Below, piece after piece: positions 36,190 to 45,078 of a stretch of DNA of 64,000 nucleotides. Origin of the DNA: Pseudomonas congelans. Lineage in GTDB: Bacteria > Pseudomonadota > Gammaproteobacteria > Pseudomonadales > Pseudomonadaceae. How positions within the stretch are numbered: position 1 is the stretch's first letter; each line of letters begins with the position of its first letter. The stretch lies in contig NZ_FNJH01000007.1 of NCBI RefSeq assembly GCF_900103225.1, forward strand, positions 1 through 64,000, given 5' to 3'. Under the pieces are notes generated by a model. It was not told the DNA's origin. It made no database searches and worked only from the letters and a program-made list of their open reading frames with translations. Made by a program: the position numbers and the translations under genes.

Positions 36190-37290
36190 ATGTCCCAAAG
36201 TTTCCTGAGCCCGGTCACGACCCAGACATGGGCCAACGGGCGTCACCTGGTACGTGTCGTCAAAGTCATCCAGGAAACCTGGGACGTGCGCACGTTCTGC
36301 TTCATGGCCGACCAGCCGATCATGTTCTTCTTCAAGCCCGGCCAGTTCGTGACCCTGGAGCTGGAGATCGACGGCCTGCCGGTCATGCGCTCCTACACCA
36401 TCTCCAGTTCGCCATCGGTGCCGTACAGTTTTTCGATCACCGTCAAGCGTGTGCCGGGCGGCAAGGTTTCCAATTACCTGCATGACACGCTGATTGAAGG
36501 GCAGGAGCTGGCGGTACACGGTCCGGTCGGGCTGTTCAACGCCATCGACTTCCCGAACCCGAAGATTCTCTACCTCAGCGGCGGTGTCGGTATCACGCCG
36601 GTGATGTCCATGGCGCGCTGGTTCTACGACACCAACGCCAACGTCGACATGGTTTTCGTACACAGCGCGCGTTCACCGAAAGACATCATCTATCACCGCG
36701 AGCTGGAGCACATGGCCTCGCGGATCGAAAACTTCAGCCTGCATCTGGTCTGTGAAAAACACGGACTGGGCGAGCCGTGGGCCGGTTATCGCGGCTACCT
36801 GAACCAGAAAATGCTTGAGCTGATGGCGCCGGACTTCATGGACCGCGAGGTGTTCTGCTGCGGGCCGACGCCGTACATGACAGCGGTCAAGCGTCTGTTG
36901 CAGGAAAACGGCTTCAACATGGCGCAATACCATGAAGAGTCGTTCGGCGCGACACCGCCCGAGGCCAGGGCCGATGCCGTCGAGCAGGCCGAAATCGCTG
37001 CCGACGCGCCCGACGTCGATATCGCCGACCTGCATCAGGTGGAGTTCACCGATACCGGCAAGAGCATCCGCGTGGGACCGGGCGAAACCGTGCATGCCGC
37101 TGCCGCCAAACTCGGTCTGATGATCCCCAAAGCCTGCGGCATGGGCATCTGCGGGACCTGCAAGGTCATGAAGCTGAGCGGCGAAGTCGAGATGGAGCAC
37201 AACGGTGGCATTACCGACGAGGATGTTGCAGAGGGGTACATTCTGTCCTGCTGCAGCGTGCCGAAGGGGGATGTGCGGATTGAGTATTGA
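36190..37290 (+). CDS. gbcB: glycine betaine monooxygenase reductase subunit GbcB
   Basis: 366-residue ferredoxin reductase passing electrons from NAD(P)H to GbcA. Domains in order: FAD (RSYTISSSPS, 67-76), NAD (LSGGVGITPVMSM, 129-141; FCCGPTPYM, 222-230), an acidic linker (about 258-282), and a plant-type 2Fe-2S domain with C316, C321, C324 and C354. The start at 36190 follows GGAGATCG. It is divergent from gbcA and followed by tandem repeats. Confidence 0.95.
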   Translation: MSQSFLSPVTTQTWANGRHLVRVVKVIQETWDVRTFCFMADQPIMFFFKPGQFVTLELEIDGLPVMRSYTISSSPSVPYSFSITVKRVPGGKVSNYLHDTLIEGQELAVHGPVGLFNAIDFPNPKILYLSGGVGITPVMSMARWFYDTNANVDMVFVHSARSPKDIIYHRELEHMASRIENFSLHLVCEKHGLGEPWAGYRGYLNQKMLELMAPDFMDREVFCCGPTPYMTAVKRLLQENGFNMAQYHEESFGATPPEARADAVEQAEIAADAPDVDIADLHQVEFTDTGKSIRVGPGETVHAAAAKLGLMIPKACGMGICGTCKVMKLSGEVEMEHNGGITDEDVAEGYILSCCSVPKGDVRIEY

Positions 37291-37370
37291 GCACGCTTGA
37301 AACCATATGACGCACGGTGTCCGGAAAGGCGTCTCCACGCGGAGCATGGGTACGATAGTTAGAGCCTTAT

Positions 37371-37800
37371 CGTTCCTCACGCTCCAGCGTGGGAATGCAT
37401 TGCGTGACGCTCTGCGTCACAGATCTGCGCCGCGCCGCAGGTTCAAGGCAGGACGCGGAGCGTCCGGAACGGCGTACCCACGCGGAGCATGGGCACGATA
37501 GTGATCTACCTGACGACTATCGTTCCTCACGCTTCAGCGTGGGAATGCATTGCGTGACGCTCCGCGTCACAGATCTGCGCCCCGCCGCAGGCTCAAGGCA
37601 TGACGCGGAGTACCCGGAACGGCATACCCACGCGGAGCATGGGCACGATAGTGATCTACCTGACGACTATCGTTCCTCACGCTCCAGCGTGGGAATGCAT
37701 TGCGTGACGCTCTGCGTCACAGATCTGCGCCGCGCCGCAGGTTCAAGGCATGACGCAGAGCCCCCGGAACGGCATACCCATGCGGAGAATGGGCACCATA
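37371..37800. repeat. three 150-bp tandem repeats after gbcB
   Basis: CGTTCCTCACGCT starts at 37371, 37521 and 37671, an exact 150-bp period; the third copy fades near 37800. Each unit holds CACGCTCCAGCGTGGGAATG, GTGACGCTCTGCGTCAC, GACGCGGAGCGTCCGGAACG, CCCACGCGGAGCATGGGCAC and GATAGT-ACTATC words. A leading half unit is at about 37318-37370. No gene lies in 37291-37824. Confidence 0.93.
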
Positions 37801-37824
37801 GGCGTTCTTTCGGGCACCTATCGG

Positions 37825-38091
37825 TCATGATCCGCTATGACTCTGCTTATAAGCCGCCAATGCGGGCAGTAGTTGCTGGTCGATGGCCTGGCGTACGGCG
37901 GGGAGGAGGGTGGCGCTGCCGGTCAGGAGTTGTTCTACCAGACGTCGCAAGGCGGTCGCGCGTTCGGTGTTGAGGCCGCAGACGGCATTTGCGCAGGCCT
38001 GTTCAGCGGTTGCGCCACCGGGGGCTTCGAAGCCCAGGGCTCTGAGCTGGCCGAGCAGGTCTTCCTGGTCAATCAAATCCGCGTGCATCAT
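37825..38091 (-). CDS. small hypothetical protein downstream of DUF3077-like gene
   Basis: 88 residues from the ATG at 38091 (AAAGGA upstream); a longer reading to 38160 exists but has no ribosome site I favour. Predicted all-helical, Ala/Leu-rich (LLGQLRALGFEAPGGATAEQA, LRRLVEQLLTGSATLLPAVRQAI), no signal peptide. It is 119 bp downstream of the DUF3077-like gene on the same strand, so the pair may share the C4-like leader. Family not recognised. Confidence 0.6.
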   Translation of the reverse strand: MMHADLIDQEDLLGQLRALGFEAPGGATAEQACANAVCGLNTERATALRRLVEQLLTGSATLLPAVRQAIDQQLLPALAAYKQSHSGS

Positions 38092-38210
38092 GACGTCTGT
38101 TCCTTTGATCGGGCTTTTTCCGATTCTGTAAGGACAACCGCCTGTGGGCAACCCCTGCACGCCGTGAGTGGCAGGATTGGCTACAAGTGCGTCGTTTTCA
38201 GTTCATGCGG

Positions 38211-38441
38211 TCATTCGGTTTGCAGGTTGTCTATCGTTCTGTCGACCATGACCTTGGCCATTTCCACCAGATGCATGATCGACAGCGTCATGTCGCGCTG
38301 GGTGCCGGTCATGCTGTCGCTGAATTCACAGGCGCTGGTGGCGGCGCAGCGTAGCAGGTCGCTGGCATGCATCAGGGCGTCTTCATGACTGACATTGGGG
38401 TTGGCGGTGAAGAGGGGCGGATCGGGGACGATTTTTAGCAT
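38211..38441 (-). CDS. DUF3077/DUF6124-like small protein
   Basis: 76 residues: MLKIVPDPP start, FTANPNVSHEDALMHASDLL, then a long helix (SDSMTGTQRDMTLSIMHLVEMAKVMVDRTI). The start MLKIVPDPP and the ANPxxSxEDALxHAS region fit the Pseudomonas small-protein family DUF3077 (related entries are labelled DUF6124). Function unknown. AGGAG at 38448-38452 (plus-strand CTCCT) is the ribosome site, and this exact site is complementary to an upstream leader segment, suggesting translational control. Confidence 0.75.
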   Translation of the reverse strand: MLKIVPDPPLFTANPNVSHEDALMHASDLLRCAATSACEFSDSMTGTQRDMTLSIMHLVEMAKVMVDRTIDNLQTE

Positions 38442-38650
38442 GTGAGACTCCTAATCAATTACTGGAAGGTCGTCACTTCGGCTACTAATCGAAGGTGGCG
38501 GCCGCACGCAGGTAGTAGCCCGGTGATTAGGAACCGGTGCATCCGAAGACGCCCCACGCACGGCCACCATAAAGATGCAGGCCGTAAACAAGCGCCTTGC
38601 ACAAGGTGGCGCATTGCGCCTAATCACATCGAGGGCTACTAATCCTCACC
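38442..38650 (-). ncRNA. C4-like antisense leader controlling the DUF3077-like gene
   Basis: Coordinates are plus strand; the transcript is minus. An antisense core (38511-38533) carries two adjacent words. Word b' (38524-38532) is perfectly complementary over 9 nt to the ribosome-binding site at 38449-38457. Word a' (38513-38520) is complementary over 8 nt to 38480-38487. A second copy of both targets lies upstream: 38619-38627 pairs 9 nt with b' (38523-38531), and 38633-38641 pairs 9 nt with a' (38513-38521), nested as one long stem. The two-word antisense against a ribosome site is the known logic of phage C4 RNA. Assignment to that Rfam family is from memory of the design, not a search. 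Confidence 0.6.
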
Positions 38651-38820
38651 GCTGAATATGCAGCGACGGGCGCAGAGTAGAGATCGAAACAGGCAGGCAC
38701 AAGGGGCCGGGAGTTTCTCGGAAATTTCCTTCAAGCGAAAGGGACGAGTCCCGCAAATTCGTTACAAATTCTTGTTCATTGCTCAGGTTTGCTAAACTGC
38801 GCAGCTTGCCAGGAGCTGCC

Positions 38821-39657
38821 ATGAATTACCGTCACGCCTACCATGCCGGCAACCACGCCGACGTGTTCAAACACCTCACCCTGACTCGCCTGATCGCCCT
38901 CATGGCGCGCAAGGAGCAGCCGTTCGCCTATCTCGACACCCACGCCGGGCTCGGCCTGTACGACCTGAAAGGTGATCAGGCCACACGCACCGGAGAATGG
39001 CTGGAAGGTATCGGCCGCCTGTGGAACGCCACCGACCTGCCTGCGCTGGCGTCCGACTATCTGCAAGTGCTGCACGACATGAACCCGGATGGCGAGCTGC
39101 GCTATTACCCTGGCTCGCCGGAACTGGCTCGCCGCCTGACCCGCGAGCGCGAGCGTGTGCTGCTCAACGAGAAGCACCCCGAAGACGGGCGTCTGCTCAA
39201 GGAAAACATGAAGGGCGACCGCCGCGTGGCGGTGCATCTTGGGGAAGGCTGGCATGTCCCGCGTGCCTTGCTGCCCGTGGCTGAGAAGCGTGCCGTGATG
39301 CTCATCGACCCGCCATTCGAGCAACTCGATGAAATGAAGCGTTGCGCGGTTGCGCTCAAGGAAGCCATCGGGCGCATGCGTCAGACAGTGGCGGCGATCT
39401 GGTACCCGATCAAGGATACGCGCCTGCTGCGCCGCTTCTATCAGGACCTGGCGGAAACCGGTGCGCCCAAGCTGCTGCGCGTCGAGCTGTTCGTCCACCC
39501 GCTGGACACCCCGGCCAGCCTCAACGGTTCAGGCCTGGCGATCGCCAACCCGCCATGGGGTCTGGAAGAAGAACTGCGCGAGCTGATGCCATACCTTGCC
39601 CAGAAACTGGGCCAGACCCAGGGCGGCTGGAAGATGGACTGGTTGATTGCCGAGTAA
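38821..39657 (+). CDS. rlmJ: 23S rRNA A2030 N6-methyltransferase RlmJ
   Basis: 278-residue SAM-dependent methyltransferase that modifies A2030 of 23S rRNA. Seen: the family N-terminus MNYRHAYHAGNHADVFKH, SAM region AYLDTHAGLGLYDL, catalytic motif LIDPPFEQ, and C-terminal PPWGLEEEL. The start at 38821 is supported by CAGGAGCTGCC directly upstream. DPPF replaces the DPPY of E. coli, a common variant. Monocistronic by its surroundings; the 3' side carries repeats and a REP pair. Confidence 0.95.
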   Translation: MNYRHAYHAGNHADVFKHLTLTRLIALMARKEQPFAYLDTHAGLGLYDLKGDQATRTGEWLEGIGRLWNATDLPALASDYLQVLHDMNPDGELRYYPGSPELARRLTRERERVLLNEKHPEDGRLLKENMKGDRRVAVHLGEGWHVPRALLPVAEKRAVMLIDPPFEQLDEMKRCAVALKEAIGRMRQTVAAIWYPIKDTRLLRRFYQDLAETGAPKLLRVELFVHPLDTPASLNGSGLAIANPPWGLEEELRELMPYLAQKLGQTQGGWKMDWLIAE

Positions 39658-39689
39658 GCGTGTTCACAGCCAGGCCGGGTTGCGCTGCC

Positions 39690-39735
39690 TAGCGGACGCA
39701 GAGCGTCCAGAACTGCATTCCCACGCGGAGCTCAG
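39690..39735. repeat. partial mosaic intergenic repeat
   Basis: GCGGACGCAGAGCGTCCAG followed by AACTGCATTCCCACGCGGAG, a single piece of the family seen at 37371 and 58190. It lies just past rlmJ, between convergent genes. Confidence 0.7.
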
Positions 39736-39774
39736 CGTTATACATAAGCCCGCTTTTGATTCTGACCGTAGGTC

Positions 39775-39864
39775 GTAGGAGCGAACTTGTTCGCGAAGGG
39801 GCCAGTATATTCGGCGAAAATGCGTTACCTGAACTACTATCTTCGCGAACAAGTTCGCTCCTAC
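39775..39864. repeat. inverted REP pair (REPIN)
   Basis: Two 24-bp REP copies, 39775-39798 (GTAGGAGCGAACTTGTTCGC plus 4 nt) and 39841-39864, perfect reverse complements, separated by 42 bp. Each also contains its own GCGAAC/GTTCGC stem. Such doublets are mobilised by RAYT transposases; none is encoded here. Confidence 0.92.
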
Positions 39865-39916
39865 GCCTTGCGGGCAGAAGCCTGAAAAACGCTGTTTTCG
39901 GGCCGCTAGGCGCGAA

Positions 39917-40564
39917 TCAAGCCGGCATGCACACACCCGTGCCGCCCAGCCCGCAGTAGCCCTGTGGGTTCTTGGCCAGGTATTGCTGGTGGTAGGCTTC
40001 GGCAAAGTAAACCGTCGGTGCCTCCTCGATTTCAGTAGTGATGCTGCCCTTACCGGCCTTGTTCAGTTCCGCCTGGAACGTTTCGGCACTGGCTTTGGCG
40101 GCGTCGAGCTGTTCGGGAGTGGTGCAGTAGATCACCGAGCGATACTGAGTGCCGATGTCATTGCCCTGACGCATGCCTTGAGTCGGGTTGTGCACTTCCC
40201 AGAACACCTTGAGCAGCGCTTCATAGCTGATTTTTGCCGGCTCGTAGACCACCAGCACCACTTCGGTGTGGCCGGTCAGCCCGGAGCAGACCTCTTCGTA
40301 GGTCGGGTTCGGGGTAAATCCGCCTGCGTAGCCGGCGACAGTGCTCACCACACCTTCCTGTTGCCACAGACGGCGTTCTGCGCCCCAGAAGCAACCCATG
40401 CCGAAGATGGCGAATTCGACGTTGCTCGAAAACGGCCCCAATAGCGGATTGCCGTTGACGAAGTGGGTTTCCGGAAGCGGCATAGGTGTTTCACGACCTG
40501 GCAGTGCTTGTTCGGCGGTAGGCAGTACGTTTTTATTCACTAGAATTTCCGAGCGCAAAGTCAT
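39917..40564 (-). CDS. msrA: peptide methionine sulfoxide reductase MsrA
   Basis: 215 residues. The catalytic motif GCFWGAERR has nucleophile C58; downstream come GYAGGFTPNPTYEEVCSG, HTEVVLVVYEP and the C-terminal resolving Cys region YCGLGGTGVCMPA. It repairs methionine-S-sulfoxide in proteins. The N-terminal 45 residues before the domain match the longer MsrA form; an internal Met28 could be an alternative start. It neighbours a dipA-type gene, as in P. aeruginosa. Confidence 0.96.
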   Translation of the reverse strand: MTLRSEILVNKNVLPTAEQALPGRETPMPLPETHFVNGNPLLGPFSSNVEFAIFGMGCFWGAERRLWQQEGVVSTVAGYAGGFTPNPTYEEVCSGLTGHTEVVLVVYEPAKISYEALLKVFWEVHNPTQGMRQGNDIGTQYRSVIYCTTPEQLDAAKASAETFQAELNKAGKGSITTEIEEAPTVYFAEAYHQQYLAKNPQGYCGLGGTGVCMPA

Positions 40565-40712
40565 GAACCATATCCTCTCGTGTGGAGACGGCAGCGGGGG
40601 CCAGGACGGATGATCAATACGAATACATGGGTCCCGTTACACGCCTAAACAAGAGCTGCCGTGTAATACAGACTTACAGTGTGCCCGAGAGAGCGGGGTG
40701 CAGGGAAGGTTG

Positions 40713-43406
40713 TCAGGCGGATGGGCGACGAGGGTAGCGCTTCAGTTTCTCGATCAGTTCTTCACCGGGGATAGGCCTGTCGAACAGATAGCCCTGGCCG
40801 ACATCGCAGCGATGGCGCCGCAGGAAGGTCAGCTGAGCTGCGGTTTCAATGCCTTCGGCCACTACTTTGAGCTTGAGGTTGTGAGCCATCGCGATAACCG
40901 CAGAAGTGATTTCCATGTCGTCTTCGTCATCCGGAATATCGCGGATGAAGCTGCGATCGATCTTGATTACATCGATGGGGAATTTCTTCAGGTAACTGAA
41001 TGACGAGTAACCGGTACCGAAGTCATCCATGGCCAGCGACAGACCGAGTTTCTTCAACGAGTCGAGTTGCTGGCGGGTGTCTTCTGTCGCTTCCAGCAGC
41101 AGGCCTTCGGTCAGCTCCAGTTCCAGCAGCGAGGGGTCAAGCTCTTCCTCTTTGAGGATAGCGGCAATCGACGACACCAGTTCCGGGTCGGAGAACTGCT
41201 TGGGCGAGACGTTGATGGCCACCTGCAAGTTGCCGAACCCGGCGGCGGTCAGGTCCTTGCTCATGCGGCAGGACTGACGTGCGACCCATTTACCGATGGG
41301 GATGATCAGGCCGGTCTCTTCGGCCACGCTGATGAACTGGTCCGGTCGGATCATGCCTTTTTCAGGATGGTTCCAGCGCAGCAGCGCCTCCATGCCCAGC
41401 AGGCGGCCGGTCAGCAGGCACAGCTTGGGCTGATAGAACACCTCCAGCTCGTTCTGGGTCAGCGCGCGGCGCAGGTTGTTTTCCACGAACAGCTTGTAAC
41501 TGGCCTCGGCATTCAATGCTTCGGTGAACACCTGAACCTGATGTTTGCCGTTGGCTTTGGCCTTGTGCAGGGCCAGACCGGCGTTTTTCATCAGGGTCTG
41601 CGGGTCACGACCGTGCAGCGGCGCGCAGGCGAGACCGACCGAGCCGGTGACGCTGATCAGCTGATTGTCGACGAACATCGGCTTGTCCAGCGTGGCCAGC
41701 ACCTGGGTGGCGGTGGCCTGTCCGGCTTCCTGGTCGGTGTTGTCGATCAGCACGGCAAATTCGTTACTGGCAAAGCGCGCCAGTACGTCGGACGGGCTCA
41801 GCGTGTTGCGCAGACGGCGCGCCAGACTGATCAGCAGCTTGTCACCGGTCTGGTGGCCGAGGCTGTCGTTGATGCGCTTGAAATTATCGATGTCGACCAG
41901 CAACAGGCTCATCGGCGTATCGGTGTCGCGGGCAAAGCGTTCGTCCAGATTGCGGATAAAGGCCGGACGGTTGCCCAGGTTGGTCAGGTTGTCGGTGTAC
42001 GCCAGGCGCTCGATGCGCTGCTGGGCCAGCTTGCTCTGGGTGATGTCTTCGTAGATGCCGATATAGTGCGTGAGTTCGCGATTATCGCCATACACCTTGG
42101 AAATCGACAGCTGGCCCCAGTAGGGTTCGAGGTTCTTGCGGCGGCTTTTGAACTCGCCCTGCCAACTGTTGCTGTTGGTCAGGCTGGAGTTGGCTTCCAG
42201 CAGCAACTGGTTGAGGTTTTCCAGCGCGGGCAATTCCGACAGTTTGTGCCCGGAGACTTCCTCCGAGCTGTACTGGGTGATTGCCGTGAAACTCGGGTTA
42301 ACGTACTCGACCACGCCGTTGCAGTTGACCAGCAGAAACGCGTTGGCGCTCTGTTCGACCGCGCGCTGGAACAGGTGCAGCGCGTTGGTCGCAGCCCGCC
42401 GATTATGGTTGTTGATGACCTGGGCAAACTGATCGGCCAGCTCGCCAGCGAAGGCGATCTCGTCGGACTGCCATTCGCGCGTCGAGCCCGACTCTTCCAG
42501 ACACAACACACCGATTACCTGCCCATCGATACGGATACTGGCATCGAGAACCGCCTTGGTTTCTCCAGGGTTCAGGCTTTTGGCCATTTCGCAGGTGCGC
42601 GGGTCGGTCTGGATATTGCTGGCGTCAATCGCCCTGCTGGTATTCAGCGCTTGCAGGTAGGTGGGGTAGGGGCTGATATCCACCGGCGTGCGTGACTGAT
42701 AATCGCCGGTTTCACGGCTGTAGTCGGTGATTGGCTCCAGGCGCTTGTCGTTGAGGTTCCAGATACTGACATGATCGACATCGTAGATATCACAGGCGCT
42801 TTTGGTGATCAGCTCTGCCGCTTCAAGCAGGGTATTGGCCGTGGTGTAGCGATGTCGGGTCAGGCGCAGGATCAGATCCTGCTGGGCGCGCACGCGCTCC
42901 AGGTGGGCAAACTGGTCGCGCTGGGCGCGCTGGTTGAGTTCCAGGGCGATCTGCAGTCGCAGGTTGCGGGTTTCCAGATCGGAGTCCGTGACCGGTTCGC
43001 CGCTCGTGACAAGGCCTTCGACGATCAGAAAATAACCACGTAACAGATGGCGGTTGTGCTGTTTGTAGGCTTCGCCGATTTCCAGCAGGCCAAGGGGGCC
43101 TTTGGGGCTGTGAAGGGTGTAGCGGATCAGGTAATTCGGGGAAGAGGCCAGTTGCTGCTGGATGTCATCATGCAGTTGATAACGTGCTTCCGGCTCCATG
43201 AGGCTGGCATAAGGGGATCCAATCAAGGCGCAAAGGTCAACGGCGGGCAGACCGAGCTGTTTTTCGCAGTTCGGATCGAGAAACAATAGCGCCCAATTGG
43301 CTTCATTCAGCCGCTCGAAACGCAGCATCCCCAAGCGCGAAGGCACTGGCAATTGCGTCACTACCTCGGCTGCGGATCTACCGGCAGCATCGGTTTGGCT
43401 TTTCAT
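40713..43406 (-). CDS. dipA: DipA-like cyclic-di-GMP phosphodiesterase (GAF-PAS-GGDEF-EAL)
   Basis: 897 residues from Met at 43406 (an upstream start adds 33 residues). Order: N-terminal PAS-like region (about 20-140), GAF (about 200-345), PAS (about 350-470), GGDEF (about 480-640) and EAL (about 645-895). The cyclase motif is ASNEF (546-550), not GGDEF, so synthesis is unlikely. The EAL motif EALLRW (673-678), DDFGTGYSS and IKIDRSF are intact, predicting hydrolysis of c-di-GMP. The same degenerate ASNEF and the msrA neighbour are features of P. aeruginosa DipA, which promotes biofilm dispersion. Confidence 0.9.
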   Translation of the reverse strand: MKSQTDAAGRSAAEVVTQLPVPSRLGMLRFERLNEANWALLFLDPNCEKQLGLPAVDLCALIGSPYASLMEPEARYQLHDDIQQQLASSPNYLIRYTLHSPKGPLGLLEIGEAYKQHNRHLLRGYFLIVEGLVTSGEPVTDSDLETRNLRLQIALELNQRAQRDQFAHLERVRAQQDLILRLTRHRYTTANTLLEAAELITKSACDIYDVDHVSIWNLNDKRLEPITDYSRETGDYQSRTPVDISPYPTYLQALNTSRAIDASNIQTDPRTCEMAKSLNPGETKAVLDASIRIDGQVIGVLCLEESGSTREWQSDEIAFAGELADQFAQVINNHNRRAATNALHLFQRAVEQSANAFLLVNCNGVVEYVNPSFTAITQYSSEEVSGHKLSELPALENLNQLLLEANSSLTNSNSWQGEFKSRRKNLEPYWGQLSISKVYGDNRELTHYIGIYEDITQSKLAQQRIERLAYTDNLTNLGNRPAFIRNLDERFARDTDTPMSLLLVDIDNFKRINDSLGHQTGDKLLISLARRLRNTLSPSDVLARFASNEFAVLIDNTDQEAGQATATQVLATLDKPMFVDNQLISVTGSVGLACAPLHGRDPQTLMKNAGLALHKAKANGKHQVQVFTEALNAEASYKLFVENNLRRALTQNELEVFYQPKLCLLTGRLLGMEALLRWNHPEKGMIRPDQFISVAEETGLIIPIGKWVARQSCRMSKDLTAAGFGNLQVAINVSPKQFSDPELVSSIAAILKEEELDPSLLELELTEGLLLEATEDTRQQLDSLKKLGLSLAMDDFGTGYSSFSYLKKFPIDVIKIDRSFIRDIPDDEDDMEITSAVIAMAHNLKLKVVAEGIETAAQLTFLRRHRCDVGQGYLFDRPIPGEELIEKLKRYPRRPSA

Positions 43407-43656
43407 GAACAAACTCGCTTCCGGAATACTAGTCGCGACAGGGATAAAACCCACTTTCGCGTATGGCAAGGTTGCATCATGCGGCCCGTGCTTACAAGAG
43501 ACCACAGTGGCTTAGTGCTATAAAAGTGTCGGCCGATTGTCCAGGTTCTTCAATGTATCTGGTCGGATAGTCAAATTCGTTGATTTTTCGGGCAAAACCC
43601 CCGTTTTCCAGGGGAATTCGCTTTGCAGATTTGCTCCAGTCACGGTCCGTTGTCAA

Positions 43657-45069
43657 TCAGGCTTTGGCCATCCTGGGCTCCTTTGCTGGCAATTGCAGGA
43701 AAATACCTGCTGCAAACATGGCCAGCACCCCGACACTCAGGAACGTCAGCTGGAATGCCCCGAGCATGCTGCTGACCTCGCCGGTGGCAACTTCTTCGCT
43801 GAAACCACCCAGCAAGGCTGCTGCGCTTGCCACGCCCAGACTCAGCGACAGTTGCGCCACCACCGAGAGCAGGCTGTTGCCACTCGCTGCGCTGGCGTCG
43901 TCCAGATCGATCAGTGTGACCGTATTCATGGCGGTGAACTGCAAGGAATTGACGGCACCGAGCAGTCCCAGATGCACCAGCAACACCCAGTATGGGGTTT
44001 GCACATCCACCAGCGCCAGGCTGGCCAGCAGGATGCCCAACAGCAGCGTGTTGCCGGTCAGGATCATACGATAGCCCAGCCGCTCGATCAGCCAGCGGGC
44101 GACAGTCTTGGCGAACATGCCAGCGGCTGCCAGCGGCAGCATGCTCATGCCTGCCTGAGACGGCGAATACCCCAGCGCCACTTGCAGCAGCAACGGCACC
44201 AGGAACGGCAGTGCACCACTGCCCAGGCGCGCGAACAGGTTGCCCATAATGCCGACGGCAAACGTCCGGGTACGGAACAGTGAAGGCGCAAACAACGGCG
44301 ATTCGATATGCCCGGCACGCAGCCAGTACGCCGCCAGGCAGCCCATGCCGGCAAACAGCAGTAGCACCACGCGCATGTGCGGCAAGTGCAGTTCGCCCAG
44401 GCCCTCCAGGGCAATGGTGATCAGTACCATCGCCGCGCCGAACAGGATGAAGCCGACGCCGTCAAACCGCGTTCGGCCGCCTCCCGGAAGATCAGGGATG
44501 AAGTGTTTGACGGCGTAGCAACCGAGGATGCCGACCGGAATGTTGATCAGGAAAATCCAGTGCCAGCTCAGGTACTCGACCATCCAGCCGCCAAGCGTCG
44601 GGCCCAGCAACGGACCCAAAAGGCCCGGCACGGTGATAAAACCCATGATCCGCACCAGCTCCGATCGCGGATAGGCGCGCAATACGATCAGGCGCCCGAT
44701 GGGCAGCATCAGCGCGCCCCCCAGCCCTTGAATCACCCGCGCGGCCACCAGCACGTTCAGTGACCAGGACAGCGCGCACAGCAATGACCCGAAGCTGAAC
44801 AGCAGGATGGCGCTGAAGAAGATGCGCTTGATTCCGAACCGGTCGGCAATCCAGCCCGAAGCCGGGATCAGCAGCGCAATGGTCAGCATGTAGGCGATGA
44901 CCACCGACTGCATCCGCAGAGGGTCTTCTGCCAGTGAGCGGGCCATGGACGGCAGGGCGGTATTGAGAATCGTGCCGTCCAGGCTTTGCATGAAGAATGC
45001 GATGGCGATGACCCAGGGCATCCAGCGCAGGGTCTTTTCGTCCATGATCGGCGCTGCTGAGTTCTGCAT
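43657..45069 (-). CDS. mdtD: MFS drug:H+ antiporter (DHA2, MdtD-like)
   Basis: 470-residue transporter with many membrane helices as in DHA2/EmrB relatives. Motif A is present as WIADRFGIKRIF, motif C-like GLLGPLLGPTLGGWM at the fifth helix, and the N-terminal DGTILNTALPSMA (motif D1) is typical of MdtD. Substrate is not predictable. It lies 9 bp downstream of the TldE-like gene and on the same strand, so it may be the last gene of that unit. Confidence 0.85.
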   Translation of the reverse strand: MQNSAAPIMDEKTLRWMPWVIAIAFFMQSLDGTILNTALPSMARSLAEDPLRMQSVVIAYMLTIALLIPASGWIADRFGIKRIFFSAILLFSFGSLLCALSWSLNVLVAARVIQGLGGALMLPIGRLIVLRAYPRSELVRIMGFITVPGLLGPLLGPTLGGWMVEYLSWHWIFLINIPVGILGCYAVKHFIPDLPGGGRTRFDGVGFILFGAAMVLITIALEGLGELHLPHMRVVLLLFAGMGCLAAYWLRAGHIESPLFAPSLFRTRTFAVGIMGNLFARLGSGALPFLVPLLLQVALGYSPSQAGMSMLPLAAAGMFAKTVARWLIERLGYRMILTGNTLLLGILLASLALVDVQTPYWVLLVHLGLLGAVNSLQFTAMNTVTLIDLDDASAASGNSLLSVVAQLSLSLGVASAAALLGGFSEEVATGEVSSMLGAFQLTFLSVGVLAMFAAGIFLQLPAKEPRMAKA

Positions 45070-45078
45070 AGGCTCCTG

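Noticed and set aside
37371..37800. CRISPR array
   Set aside because: Whole 150-bp units repeat, with no short direct repeats alternating with unique spacers, and no cas genes are present.
41067..42695. 542-codon plus-strand frame opposite the DipA-like gene
   Set aside because: Mirror of a well-supported EAL/GGDEF protein; Gln/Val-rich nonsense typical of antisense reading in high-GC DNA.
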